Shown here: piece after piece, positions 7,783 through 16,021 of the stretch
How positions within the stretch are numbered: the stretch's first letter is position 1
Layout: each line of letters opens with the position of its first letter
Source: Cytophagaceae bacterium
Lineage (GTDB): Bacteria; Bacteroidota; Bacteroidia; Cytophagales; Cytophagaceae
Assembly: GCA_021151805.1 (NCBI GenBank)
Contig: JAGKWN010000007.1
Span: forward strand, 1-64,000
Direction: 5' to 3'
DNA length: 64,000 nt
Translations under genes and position numbers: made by a program
The notes under the pieces: model-generated
Database searches by the model: none
Seen by the model: the letters and a program-made list of their open reading frames with translations, nothing else
Told to the model about the DNA's origin: nothing

Positions 7783-8763
7783 CTATTTAAACAACTGTTT
7801 CCACGTGCCTTTTTCAATACTGTATTTCAATGTACTTGGCAATGCTTTGAACCAGTATTTATTGATCTCTACCGCAAACGAAGGTTGCATGTAACAGTTG
7901 ATCGTGCAGCCTTCGCAGGCTGCAAGCTTACCTTCTTGTGCAATAATATTTTTAACAGCTGCAGAATGATACAGGTTGTATAAATCGTTGTTGATGGGAA
8001 ATGTTTCTGTTCCTAAATGATAACAGGGTAGGACCAATGTATTATCCGGAGAAATGACAAGTGTGGAAGAGGCTGCCTTACACACCGGATCAGCAGTGTG
8101 ATTGCCACCGTCAAGCCGTAGTTGAATGAAGGCCTCATTGATATAAATATTTTTTTTCTTTGCCCAATAAGCCAGTGCACTCAGATCTTTTTCTTTTAAA
8201 CCATTACCGATATCAACCTGGTTGTATTCAAAGGATGGATTTAAAATCAGTACAAGATCATTTGGTAAACAGATTTCTTCATACATTCTTTTGATCAGAT
8301 GAATGTTGTGATCAAAGACCGTAAAAAGAATATCGGGGCGCTCGCCTAATGATTTCGCCAGCTGGATGGATTCCATGACAAAATCAAAGCAGGCAACACC
8401 ACGTAAGGTATCGTGCTCTTCTTTGTCGGGCGAGTCAAGCGAAAAATGCAGCATGTCCACCAAACCCTTCAATCGCTCTGCCCATTTGGGGTATAAAAGT
8501 GCATTGGTGGTGAGTGTTGTGATCATGCCATGCTTTTTGGCCAGCTTTAGCAACCGATCTATATCCCGGTGCAGCAAGGGTTCGCCGCCGGTAAAATCAA
8601 TGACTTTTACACCCAATTTTTTCAGATCAGCGATGTTTTTTTCTGCAGTATCAAGCGTTACATAAGGAGACGGTTTTTCCCAGATGTCACAGAAACTGCA
8701 GGTTGCATTGCAGCGGTAAGTGACATAATAATTGCATAAAACTGGCTTGGAACGTAACCGCAT
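7783..8763 (-). CDS. Radical SAM protein with SPASM/twitch-like C-terminal Cys cluster
   Basis: A 326-residue radical SAM enzyme. CNATCSFC (about residues 18-25) is the CxxxCxxC motif that binds the SAM-ligating 4Fe-4S cluster, followed by the FTGGEPLLH motif (about 57-65) that contacts SAM. The C-terminal half has more Cys residues (CKAASS, LPCYH and CEGCTINC) typical of a SPASM or twitch auxiliary cluster. Such proteins modify peptides, lipids or sugars; the substrate is not evident here and no precursor peptide gene is seen beside it. An inverted repeat at 8793-8824 lies just upstream and may regulate it. Confidence 0.9.
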   Translation of the reverse strand: MRLRSKPVLCNYYVTYRCNATCSFCDIWEKPSPYVTLDTAEKNIADLKKLGVKVIDFTGGEPLLHRDIDRLLKLAKKHGMITTLTTNALLYPKWAERLKGLVDMLHFSLDSPDKEEHDTLRGVACFDFVMESIQLAKSLGERPDILFTVFDHNIHLIKRMYEEICLPNDLVLILNPSFEYNQVDIGNGLKEKDLSALAYWAKKKNIYINEAFIQLRLDGGNHTADPVCKAASSTLVISPDNTLVLPCYHLGTETFPINNDLYNLYHSAAVKNIIAQEGKLAACEGCTINCYMQPSFAVEINKYWFKALPSTLKYSIEKGTWKQLFK

Positions 8764-8792
8764 AATAATGCAAGGTACTAAGGTTTCTTTTC

Positions 8793-8824
8793 ATTTTACG
8801 TGAGAAGCGGGCTTTACGTAAAAT
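8793..8824. promoter_or_regulatory. Inverted repeat upstream of the radical SAM gene
   Basis: The 9-bp arms ATTTTACGT (8793-8801) and ACGTAAAAT (8816-8824) are perfect inverted copies with a 14-bp spacer. They lie 30-60 bp upstream of the minus-strand radical SAM start, a suitable place for an operator. No regulator is known for it. Confidence 0.4.
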
Positions 8825-8908
8825 GTGCCGGTCAACATGTTTATATATAATGTTCGTATAATACAAAAAATGGCTAATTATTACATTTTAAGCAATTTTC
8901 GGGGCAAA

Positions 8909-8940
8909 TTTATGCTCAGTTTAATGCTTTTTTGTATATT
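8909..8940 (+). promoter_or_regulatory. Possible fbaA promoter
   Basis: A TATATTTA -7 element stands about 25-30 bp upstream of the fbaA start and is preceded about 20 bp earlier by a weak TTTATG -33 element. An AGGA Shine-Dalgarno at 8955-8958, 5-6 bp before the ATG, is unusual for this phylum and supports the start at 8964. Confidence 0.4.
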
Positions 8941-8963
8941 TAATCTTCCTTTTCAGGAAAAAA

Positions 8964-10097
8964 ATGTATCCAACTACAAAGAATAATAAACAAAGTATTA
9001 TGGTTGAAAATGTAAAAAGCAAAGCGCTAACTGGCGTTATCACTGGCGATCAGGTTCAGGATTTATTTGCAGCTGCTAAAAAGGCAAAACTTGCGTTCCC
9101 GGCAGTAAACGTAGTAAGTACTGGTACTGTAAATGCAGTATTGGAATCAGCAAAAGCTGCGAACTCACCTGTTATTGTTCAGTTCTCTAACGGCGGTGGT
9201 CAATTCTATGCTGGTAAATCTTTACCAAACGGAAACCAGGAAGCTTCTATTGCAGGTGCTATCTCTGGTGCGCACCACGTACACCAGGTATCTGAATTGT
9301 ATGGTGTAGGTGTTATTTTACATACTGACCACGCAGCAAAAAAATTACTTCCTTGGATCGACGGCTTGTTGACTGCTGGTGAAGCATTTTACAAAGTACA
9401 TGGTAAGCCATTGTATTCATCTCACATGTTGGATCTTTCTGAAGAACCATTACATGAGAACATCGAGATCTGCAAAAAGTATCTTGAGCGTATGAGCAAA
9501 ATCGGTATGACACTTGAAATTGAATTGGGTGTTACTGGTGGTGAAGAAGATGGTGTAGATAATTCTGGTGTTCACCACGATGAATTGTATACAAAGCCTG
9601 AAGAAGTAGCTTATGCGTACGAAGAGCTTATGAAAGTAAGTGATAAATTCACAATCGCTGCTGCTTTCGGTAACGTGCACGGTGTTTACACATCTGGTAG
9701 CGTGAAGTTAGAGCCCAAAATCTTAAGAAAATCTCAGGATTACATCAAATCTAAATACGGCCGTACAGAAGAGAATCCTTTGGATTTCGTATTCCACGGT
9801 GGTTCTGGTTCTTCTCAGGAGGAAATCCGTGAAGCAATAGGTTACGGTGTAGTTAAAATGAACTTAGATACAGATTTACAGTGGGCATTCTGGGAAGGTG
9901 TATTGAAGTATTACAAAGGAAACGAAGCATATTTGCAAGGTCAGATCGGTAACCCTAAAGGTGCAGATCAACCAAATAAGAAATTCTACGATCCACGTGT
10001 TTGGTTACGTAAAGGTGAAGATTCATTTGTAGCTCGTTTAAACAAAGCATTTGAAGATTTGAACTCATTCAATGCAAATGCTAAAATGGGACACTAA
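8964..10097 (+). CDS. fbaA: Fructose-bisphosphate aldolase, class IIA
   Basis: A 377-residue zinc aldolase of glycolysis and gluconeogenesis that interconverts fructose-1,6-bisphosphate with dihydroxyacetone phosphate and glyceraldehyde-3-phosphate. HTDHAAKK (120-127) holds the catalytic Asp122 and zinc ligand His123. EIELGVTGGEEDGV carries the loop Glu residues, and NVHGVY and FHGGSGSS carry the other zinc and phosphate contacts. It is a little longer than E. coli FbaA (359) because of the N-terminal tail. The ATG at 8964 was kept because it has an AGGA site; a second ATG at 9000 has none. It is monocistronic, with a hairpin terminator just downstream. Confidence 0.97.
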   Translation: MYPTTKNNKQSIMVENVKSKALTGVITGDQVQDLFAAAKKAKLAFPAVNVVSTGTVNAVLESAKAANSPVIVQFSNGGGQFYAGKSLPNGNQEASIAGAISGAHHVHQVSELYGVGVILHTDHAAKKLLPWIDGLLTAGEAFYKVHGKPLYSSHMLDLSEEPLHENIEICKKYLERMSKIGMTLEIELGVTGGEEDGVDNSGVHHDELYTKPEEVAYAYEELMKVSDKFTIAAAFGNVHGVYTSGSVKLEPKILRKSQDYIKSKYGRTEENPLDFVFHGGSGSSQEEIREAIGYGVVKMNLDTDLQWAFWEGVLKYYKGNEAYLQGQIGNPKGADQPNKKFYDPRVWLRKGEDSFVARLNKAFEDLNSFNANAKMGH

Positions 10098-10124
10098 TTC
10101 TCTTCAGAATTACTTCTTAAATTT

Positions 10125-10152
10125 AAGGGATGTGTAAAACATCCCTTTTTTT
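10125..10152 (+). terminator. Intrinsic terminator of fbaA
   Basis: A 9-bp stem, AAGGGATGT paired with ACATCCCTT, a 5-base loop and a run of T follow the fbaA stop codon by about 27 bp. Confidence 0.85.
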
Positions 10153-10237
10153 ATCTCAATTTTCAACATAAGAAACAATAATCGATTATTTGCGTAATGA
10201 ACGTTATTGAAGTATTGTAAAATGAGGGCGAAATCAT

Positions 10238-10543
10238 ATGGAAAAAATACAGCAGCAGCAAGAAGTAACTTTAATTGAAAAAGAAGCACTATCTACAATA
10301 TTATTTTCTAAAACGGATGTTATAGAAGATCCTGTTAAAAGAAGACTAAGACAAATTTACCTTGAAAAGGCTGAACGCTTAGGAAATGCATATCATGGTA
10401 AAGTGAAAATGACTTTTATGACCGAAGGCGGTAAACTGATGATGGTTCATACAACTATCTGGTCGGCCGATCACCAGTATATAACACTAAAAGGAGGGAT
10501 ACATATTCCAACGATATCGATTGTTGAAGTTGAATTCAGTTAA
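10238..10543 (+). CDS. Conserved hypothetical protein (101 aa)
   Basis: A 101-residue soluble protein. The N-terminal half is helical and charged (KRRLRQIYLEKAERLGNAYHGK), and the C-terminal half looks like four or five beta strands (VKMTFMTEGGKLMMVHTTIWSA, then YITLKGGIHIPTISIVEVEF). The ending resembles small proteins of Bacteroidota that I cannot assign to a domain. TTTG, 20 bp, TATTGTAA precedes the gene as a weak promoter match, and an unusually long hairpin follows it. No functional link to fbaA or queA is evident. Confidence 0.75.
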   Translation: MEKIQQQQEVTLIEKEALSTILFSKTDVIEDPVKRRLRQIYLEKAERLGNAYHGKVKMTFMTEGGKLMMVHTTIWSADHQYITLKGGIHIPTISIVEVEFS

Positions 10544-10546
10544 AAT

Positions 10547-10606
10547 AAAAAAGTCCCCCGATCCCGATCCCGATAGTTATCGGGATCGGGATCGGGGGAC
10601 TTTTTT
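10547..10606. terminator. Bidirectional terminator with triplicated CCCGAT arms
   Basis: Perfectly complementary 29-base arms (10547-10575 and 10578-10606) flank a 2-base loop between convergent genes. The left arm has three tandem CCCGAT hexamers mirrored in the right arm, and A and T runs at the outer ends make it work both ways. Confidence 0.9.
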
Positions 10607-10621
10607 GTTTATTTTTTTCTA

Positions 10622-11668
10622 TCAGATGATCAGCATTACATCACCATAACTTAAGAAATTATATTTTTCCTTAATCGCAGTTTTGTATGCTTTTGTCATT
10701 AACTCATATCCGCCAAATGCGCAAGCCATCATATATAATGTAGATTCAGGCATATGGAAGTTAGTAAGCATTGCATTTGCAATTTTGAAATCATACGGAG
10801 GGAAGATAAAACGATCTGTCCAGCCTGCGTTTTGCTTTAAGCGATTGTTCGCAGAAACAGAAGATTCCAGTGCACGCATGGTTGTAGTGCCGATTGCACA
10901 AACACGTTTCTTTTTATCCAGTGCTTTATTAACCGTCTCTGCAGTTTCTGCATTGATAATAAAGTTCTCAGAATCCATTTTGTGTTTAGTTAAATCTTCA
11001 ACATCAACTGTTCTGAATGAACCTAACCCAACGTGTAATGTCAATGGAGCAAAGTTTACACCTTTTATTTCCATACGCTTCATTACCTGTTTAGTAAAGT
11101 GCAAGCCTGCTGTAGGAGCAGCTACTGCGCCTTTCGCTTCAGCGAAGATCGTCTGGTAACGGTCTTTATCGGCTTCTTCAACTGGTCTTTTAATGTATCT
11201 TGGAAGGGGAGTTTCGCCAATGGTTTCAATGATTTTTGAGAAATCTTCTGAATTTCCATCAAATAAGAAGCGGATTGTACGGCCGCGTGATGTCGTGTTA
11301 TCTACAACTTCAGCAACTAAGTCGCTATCGCCGAAGTATAATTTATTACCTACACGAATCTTACGGGCAGGATCAACCAATACGTCCCAAAGGTGTAGCT
11401 CAGCATTTAATTCACGTAGAAGAAAGACTTCGATTTTAGCGCCTGTTTTTTCTTTATTACCATATAAACGGGCAGGGAAAACCTTGGTATTATTCATAAC
11501 CATGATATCTCCTTCGTCGAAATAATTGATAATGTCTTTGAAAACTTTGTGTTCGATGGTGCCTGTAGCGCGATTAATAACCATCATTTTTGCTTCGTCT
11601 CTGTTTGCAGCAGGATGCTGTGCAACAAGATCTGCCGGAAGGGCAAATTTAAATTCTGATAATTTCAT
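10622..11668 (-). CDS. queA: S-adenosylmethionine:tRNA ribosyltransferase-isomerase
   Basis: A 348-residue enzyme of full family length that transfers the ribosyl part of SAM to 7-aminomethyl-7-deazaguanine at the wobble position of tRNAs, giving epoxyqueuosine. Diagnostic segments are [13 protein letters not shown] near the N-terminus, [24 protein letters not shown] and [12 protein letters not shown] in the centre, and the C-terminal [18 protein letters not shown]. It is the more canonical of two paralogues in this window; the other is at 47945-49204. A TATCTTTG element (11710-11717, minus strand) about 45 bp upstream is a probable -7 box. Confidence 0.97.
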   Translation of the reverse strand: MKLSEFKFALPADLVAQHPAANRDEAKMMVINRATGTIEHKVFKDIINYFDEGDIMVMNNTKVFPARLYGNKEKTGAKIEVFLLRELNAELHLWDVLVDPARKIRVGNKLYFGDSDLVAEVVDNTTSRGRTIRFLFDGNSEDFSKIIETIGETPLPRYIKRPVEEADKDRYQTIFAEAKGAVAAPTAGLHFTKQVMKRMEIKGVNFAPLTLHVGLGSFRTVDVEDLTKHKMDSENFIINAETAETVNKALDKKKRVCAIGTTTMRALESSVSANNRLKQNAGWTDRFIFPPYDFKIANAMLTNFHMPESTLYMMACAFGGYELMTKAYKTAIKEKYNFLSYGDVMLII

Positions 11669-11846
11669 TTAATATTACGGTATTAAATTTTAAAATGTAA
11701 TTGAGCACGCAAAGATAACGCTTTTTTTACAGGAAATAGTGTTTATCTAAAAACTGTTATTAAGTGATTGAGATTGAGGAGGCTTTTACACTTTCTTTAG
11801 GTAACTAATCTGTATTTTTATATTTTATCAAATATCTGATTCGCAA

Positions 11847-12500
11847 ATGGGTAGAAGTATTGGTAAAGGCTTTGATCGCATCGTGTTTATGTATGACACT
11901 ATTGCACGCATGGCTTCTTTCAATCAGATCAATAAAAGTCAGCTGGCTTTTATTGAAAAGCTGAGTACGCAGTCAACCAGTTTGGTTATTGGTGGGGGAA
12001 CGGGTTATTTTTTACAACAGCTATTGAAAACAAATAGAACAATTCGTGTGACCTATGTGGATGCCTCGGCAAAAATGATTGCTTATGCACGGAAGCGTGT
12101 GGCGAAGCAATTACCCAAAGAATTGCATCGCGTAACGTTTGTCTGTAAACCTGTTGAAGAACTTGATCCCGCCGGCGTATACGATGTTATTGTCTGCAAT
12201 TATTTTTTAGATTTGTTTGATGATACTCAGGTTGATACATTAATGAGATCTTTTAACAAACAAATGAGCAAAGGCTCATTATTGTATGTAACGGATTTCT
12301 CAATACCGAGTAATCGGATGTTGCGTGCAGGAACGCGTATAGGGTTAAGGATGCTGTATTGGTTGTTCGGCAAGGCTGTGTACTTACCAACCCGGAAGCT
12401 TCCCTCCATTGATCCATTGATCAAACATCATGGGCTTACTGTTATTCACTCAAAATTATTTTTACAAGGTATTCTGACCTGTACCATGTATAAGAAGTAA
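11847..12500 (+). CDS. Class I SAM-dependent methyltransferase
   Basis: A 217-residue protein with a Rossmann methyltransferase core. LVIGGGTGYFLQQLL (about 47-61) is motif I, binding SAM. VTYVDASAKMIAYARKR (about 69-85) is motif II, and YDVIVCNYFLDLF is motif IV. The pattern is UbiE/COQ5-like, but the N- and C-termini do not fix a substrate. The C-terminal region (about 150-190) is basic and hydrophobic and may touch a membrane or lipid substrate. The gene has a PEBP-family gene 70 bp downstream on the same strand, with no clear link between them. Confidence 0.85.
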   Translation: MGRSIGKGFDRIVFMYDTIARMASFNQINKSQLAFIEKLSTQSTSLVIGGGTGYFLQQLLKTNRTIRVTYVDASAKMIAYARKRVAKQLPKELHRVTFVCKPVEELDPAGVYDVIVCNYFLDLFDDTQVDTLMRSFNKQMSKGSLLYVTDFSIPSNRMLRAGTRIGLRMLYWLFGKAVYLPTRKLPSIDPLIKHHGLTVIHSKLFLQGILTCTMYKK

Positions 12501-12571
12501 TCTTTCCGGATTATTTGAAACGGATGCTTTTTTTTATAACTTATATAACGACGACAATAACGAGCTAACAG

Positions 12572-13156
12572 ATGATAAAGAATATTTTATTGCTGCTTTT
12601 TATACTTACTACCGGAGCACTTGTTATAAGACTTATACTGGTTTCAAAGCAGCAACGTGCAGAGTTTAATTATCACAAATCAATCCCTCAAACGGTTGTA
12701 TTAAGCTCAGATGATTTTGTGCATGACGAAATGATGCCATCACCATTTTCAGGGAAGGGAGATAATAAATCTCCGGAATTACATTGGAGTAACTTACCTG
12801 CTGGGACAAAATCGCTTGTATTGCTTATGACTGATTACGATGGTCCGGCACCTTACTTTAAATTAACAACAGTAAGTCATTGGGTGTTGTATAACATTCC
12901 TGCACAGGTGCATGTTTTGCCGCAGGCGGTAACTGCTAACCAATTAAAAGCAGATCACATCGCAGCGGGCATTAATTATACAGGAGGCGTTGATTATGCC
13001 GGACCGAAGCCACCTATAGGCGTGCATCGTTATTTTTTCCGTGTGTATGCTTTATCAGTGCCTGCGCTAGATCTCGAGAGTCCAGGTAAGCAGGAAATCA
13101 TGGCGGCAATGGAAGGTAAGGTATTGGCCTATGGCGAATTGGTAGGAAAGTTTTAA
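12572..13156 (+). CDS. YbhB/YbcL family PEBP-like protein, membrane-anchored
   Basis: A 194-residue phosphatidylethanolamine-binding-protein-like (Raf kinase inhibitor-like) protein. An N-terminal hydrophobic segment (about 4-24) anchors it or exports it, so it probably acts in the periplasm. TDYDGPAP...SHWVLYNIP (about 87-111) and GPKPPIGVHRYFFRVYAL (about 144-161) are the two conserved motifs around the ligand pocket. Bacterial members are widespread and have no settled function. The expected start, 30 bp downstream of an AT-rich region, fits the signal-like N-terminus. Confidence 0.88.
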   Translation: MIKNILLLLFILTTGALVIRLILVSKQQRAEFNYHKSIPQTVVLSSDDFVHDEMMPSPFSGKGDNKSPELHWSNLPAGTKSLVLLMTDYDGPAPYFKLTTVSHWVLYNIPAQVHVLPQAVTANQLKADHIAAGINYTGGVDYAGPKPPIGVHRYFFRVYALSVPALDLESPGKQEIMAAMEGKVLAYGELVGKF

Positions 13157-13188
13157 TATTGTAATTAAAATATTTATACTGGTTTGAT

Positions 13189-13591
13189 ATGAAAAAAGAA
13201 TGTTTTTTTATGGTGTTATTTTTTATTCTGTACACTAATTGTTTCGTCCTGTATTCCGGATAACGTAAAAAAAGAAATGGATGAAGGAATGCATCAGATG
13301 CAACAAATGCTTGCAGACCAACATTTCAAAAGCGCTGTTGGGGCTATTGAACTTCATAAGCTGCGCAATGGAAAATATCCGGCATCATTGCATGAGTTGA
13401 AGTACTTGAATTCGATGGATTCAGCTATGTTCAATTTTGTTGAATACAAAAGTTTTGATTCATTATATGAGTTAAATGTTAAAGGCGAATATCCTTCACT
13501 GACAGGTGGTAAGGAGATGAATAAGATCAACCTGAAATATCCAAAAGAGTTTTGGAAAGGTTTAGGTTGTGCAAGATCAAATGCCATGTAA
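13189..13591 (+). pseudogene. Lipoprotein gene with an apparent frameshift in the signal peptide
   Basis: The open frame 13277-13591 encodes 104 residues (MDEGMHQMQQ...), but codons directly upstream in that same frame spell LIVSSCIPDNVKKE, a lipobox, with no start codon before an in-frame stop at 13190. The ATG at 13189 starts the same signal peptide one frame away and stops at 13261. Removing one T from the six-T tract at 13219-13224 would join them into MKKECFFMVLFLFCTLIVSSC. So either the sequence has a one-base error, the gene is broken, or expression depends on slippage. The mature part (SAVGAIELHKLRNGKYPASLHELKYL) resembles the C-terminal part of pilin- or GspG-like proteins, only weakly. 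A hairpin terminator follows. Confidence 0.75.
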
Positions 13592-13593
13592 AG

Positions 13594-13632
13594 AAAAAGG
13601 CATCAGTTCATTTCTGAACAAGATGCCTTTTT
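13594..13632. terminator. Bidirectional terminator between the lipoprotein and recA
   Basis: The arms AAAAAGGCATC (13594-13604) and GATGCCTTTTT (13622-13632) are perfectly complementary, and the loop holds a second short pairing (GTTCA/TGAAC). It lies between convergent genes. Confidence 0.9.
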
Positions 13633-13670
13633 GCCATGAGAAATCCTGCGGTAGAATTCGCAGGGGAAGA

Positions 13671-14738
13671 TTATGCTTCTTCCTCTTCGAGCTCCTTCGC
13701 TTCCATGGCTGCGGGAACTCCGCTTAACTGTACTTTTTGACGGATTTTTAATTCAATTTCATCCTGCATTTCCGGATTGTCAAGGAATACCGTGCGTACA
13801 GCATCTCTTCCCTGTCCCAGTTTTGTGCCTTCATAAGAGAACCATGAACCGGCTTTTGTGATAATGCCTAATTCAACGCCCAGGTCAATGATTTCCCCAA
13901 TCTTAGAGATTCCTTCACCATACATGATATCAAATTCAATAACTTTGAACGGAGGGGCCATTTTGTTTTTAACCACTTTTACCTTGGTACGGTTACCTGT
14001 AATATTGTCAGCACTTTCTTTGATTTGTCCGATACGGCGGATATCTAGACGTACAGAGGCATAAAATTTCAAAGCGTTACCACCGGTTGTTGTTTCAGGG
14101 TTGCCAAACATAACACCAATTTTTTCTCTTAGCTGGTTGATGAATATGCAGCAGCAGCCTGTTTTGTTAATGGCTCCCGTTAATTTACGTAAGGCTTGAG
14201 ACATTAAACGTGCCTGCAGACCCATTTTACTGTCGCCCATTTCACCTTCAATCTCGGCTTTAGGAACAAGGGCTGCAACAGAGTCAATAACAATAATGTC
14301 TATTGCACCTGAACGGATCAAATGCTCGGCAATTTCCAAAGCCTGCTCTCCGTTGTCTGGCTGAGAGATTAATAAGTTCGTAGTATCAATGCCTAATTTT
14401 TCAGCATATGTTTTGTCAAAAGCATGTTCCGCATCGATAAATGCTGCAATACCGCCTGATTTTTGAGCTTCAGCAATGCAATGCATGGAAAGTGTGGTTT
14501 TACCGGAAGATTCAGGCCCGTAAATTTCAACAATTCTTCCTTTAGGAAGTCCACCGATACCTAAAGCAATGTCAAGTCCCAAAGAACCTGTTGGAATGAC
14601 AGGAACATCCGGAACAACTTCATCACTCAATTTCATTACGGTACCTTTACCGTAAGTTTTTTCTAATTTGTCAATAGTAAGCTGTAAAGCTTTCAGTTTT
14701 TCATTTTGCGGATTTGATGCGCTTGCATTTTTACTCAT
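13671..14738 (-). CDS. recA: Recombinase A
   Basis: A 355-residue RecA, the strand-exchange protein of homologous recombination and trigger of the SOS response. Walker [11 protein letters not shown] (about 72-81), the [18 protein letters not shown]alker B and L1 region (about 145-162) and the L2 segment [16 protein letters not shown] (about 215-230) are present. The short acidic C-terminus (LEEEEA) is typical. The start was placed at 14738 ([12 protein letters not shown]), because an upstream in-frame ATG at 14816 adds a non-conserved tail. A promoter at 14845-14876 lies inside a large palindrome, so the leader is about 100 bases. Confidence 0.98.
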   Translation of the reverse strand: MSKNASASNPQNEKLKALQLTIDKLEKTYGKGTVMKLSDEVVPDVPVIPTGSLGLDIALGIGGLPKGRIVEIYGPESSGKTTLSMHCIAEAQKSGGIAAFIDAEHAFDKTYAEKLGIDTTNLLISQPDNGEQALEIAEHLIRSGAIDIIVIDSVAALVPKAEIEGEMGDSKMGLQARLMSQALRKLTGAINKTGCCCIFINQLREKIGVMFGNPETTTGGNALKFYASVRLDIRRIGQIKESADNITGNRTKVKVVKNKMAPPFKVIEFDIMYGEGISKIGEIIDLGVELGIITKAGSWFSYEGTKLGQGRDAVRTVFLDNPEMQDEIELKIRQKVQLSGVPAAMEAKELEEEEA

Positions 14739-14844
14739 GGCTTTGTTGTTAAAATGGTTAAAGATCTTACTTTGAGCATGCATGAAATATTCTACTCTTT
14801 CATGTCGCGTTTTCAAATTAAGGCCGGTTGCTTAACCGACGATA

Positions 14845-14876
14845 CAAACCTATTAAATACTAAAATAATTAGCAAG
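14845..14876 (-). promoter_or_regulatory. recA promoter
   Basis: On the minus strand, CTTG (14873-14876) and TAGGTTTG (14845-14852) are separated by 20 bp, an excellent match to TTTG-N20-TAnnTTTG. The whole spacer and the -33 box lie in the left arm of the palindrome at 14852-14904. Confidence 0.75.
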
Positions 14877-14904
14877 TTTAATGCTAATTATTTTAGTATT
14901 TAAT
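14852..14904. promoter_or_regulatory. Perfect AT-rich palindrome over the recA promoter
   Basis: Two 23-base arms (14852-14874 and 14882-14904) are exact inverted copies around a 7-base centre. The arms begin ATTAAATACTAAAATAATT. It lies between divergent genes, so a terminator role is unlikely; it covers the recA -33 box and spacer, as an operator or DNA-structure element would. Confidence 0.7.
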
Positions 14905-15088
14905 CTTGGGTGGGATATTATCTCACTAATTTACAAACTTTTATCCATTGAGATTTTTTAAATTATCAACATTCAGAAGAATGTATTTTATTTGTTGAAA
15001 GATAAAAGGATGGGGGTATTCCAATAAATGATGGTCTATAAAATATTGGTATATCTTTTGTATCTTATATATAATAACACCATTTAAC

Positions 15089-15910
15089 ATGTCAGTACCT
15101 ATGAAACGCTTTTTAGTAATTTCTTTAATTCTGCTTCTGGCCGCTTCGTTTACATTTCAGACACAAGCGCCTGTAGCTACCGTTGCGGCATATGGTCCAA
15201 AAGAGGCGTTGTCGTATCGTTTGCACTACGGATTCATTACAGCCGGTGAGGCACGTATTGAAGTAGATCCTTCATTATATCTGATCAATAATAAAGTATG
15301 TTATAAAGCAGCAGTTATCGGTTCGTCAACAGGTACATTTGATGTCGCGATGCATATCCGCGATCAATGGACCAGCTATATTGATACGGCTACTAAAATT
15401 CCGCAAAGAAGTATGCGTGATATTGTAGAAAATAACTACCGGTTGAAAGAGATGGTTATGTTTGATTATAAAAACAATAAAGCAAACGTAATCAGAGAAA
15501 GCGGAAAAGAATTAAGCAAGTCTACAGCTGAATATCCAATCTCTGCGAACCTGCAGGATATTGTAAGTGGCGCTTATTATTTACGCACCCTGGATTATTC
15601 AAAAATGGCCGCTGGTACTACGATCAGTATGAAAGCTTTTTTTGAAGATAAGTTGTATGATTTTACGGTTAAGTATGCAGGCAAAGAAAAAGTGCATACC
15701 AAACACGGCTATATTAATGCAATTAAGATACAGCCTGTGATGCCGGATAATAAAATGTTTGACGGCGGGAACTCAATTCGGATGTGGCTTTCAGACGACG
15801 GAAATAAAATTCCTGTAAAAATTGAAGCTGATATGTTTGTAGGAAAAGTTGAAGTTGAACTGAAAGACTTTTCCGGTTTAAAACACCCGATCGTGTTTAC
15901 GAAAAAATAA
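15089..15910 (+). CDS. DUF3108 domain protein, exported
   Basis: A 273-residue exported protein matching the DUF3108 family: a beta-rich periplasmic protein with the ALSYRLHYGFITAGEARIEV start (about 37-56), a YKAAVIGSSTG segment and the AIKIQPVMPDNKMFDGGNSIRMWLSDDGNKIPVKI ending. The N-terminal segment to about residue 27 is a signal peptide; MKRFLV at 15101 is an alternative start. The function of the family is unknown, although its shape recalls lipid- or LPS-handling beta-sheet proteins. The imperfect inverted repeat at 15935-15988 follows it. Confidence 0.85.
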   Translation: MSVPMKRFLVISLILLLAASFTFQTQAPVATVAAYGPKEALSYRLHYGFITAGEARIEVDPSLYLINNKVCYKAAVIGSSTGTFDVAMHIRDQWTSYIDTATKIPQRSMRDIVENNYRLKEMVMFDYKNNKANVIRESGKELSKSTAEYPISANLQDIVSGAYYLRTLDYSKMAAGTTISMKAFFEDKLYDFTVKYAGKEKVHTKHGYINAIKIQPVMPDNKMFDGGNSIRMWLSDDGNKIPVKIEADMFVGKVEVELKDFSGLKHPIVFTKK

Positions 15911-15934
15911 CTTCTACCCACATTATATTTGCAT

Positions 15935-15988
15935 TACCGGTAAATTAAGAAATTGTTAATATTGGTCAATTCTCTTAACTTACCGGTA
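15935..15988 (+). terminator. Imperfect TACCGGTA inverted repeat, possible terminator
   Basis: Two 16-base arms (15935-15950 and 15973-15988) match with one mismatch; each carries the TACCGGTA palindrome. The T run downstream (TTCTCCTTTTAATTC) is poor. It could be a weak terminator of the DUF3108 gene or a regulatory site for the TlpA-like gene. Confidence 0.45.
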
Positions 15989-16021
15989 TTCTCCTTTTAA
16001 TTCTATTTAAATTTGCATCAC

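Larger units (their letters stand above)
14739..15088. other. Divergent intergenic region, recA and DUF3108 gene
   Basis: About 350 bp without a gene. It holds the recA promoter inside a perfect palindrome (14852-14904), an almost symmetric plus-strand promoter candidate (TTTA at 14877, TAATCTTG at 14901), a short CGGTT/AACCG inverted repeat at about 14824-14837, and TATCTTTT (15052-15059), a possible -7 box of the DUF3108 gene. I see no RNA gene. Confidence 0.6.

Noticed and set aside
14739..14816. A 26-residue N-terminal extension of RecA
   Set aside because: The added residues do not resemble RecA N-termini; [12 protein letters not shown] at 14738 fits the family.
14852..14904. The recA palindrome as a terminator
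   Set aside because: The flanking genes diverge, so no transcript ends there, and it overlaps a consensus promoter.
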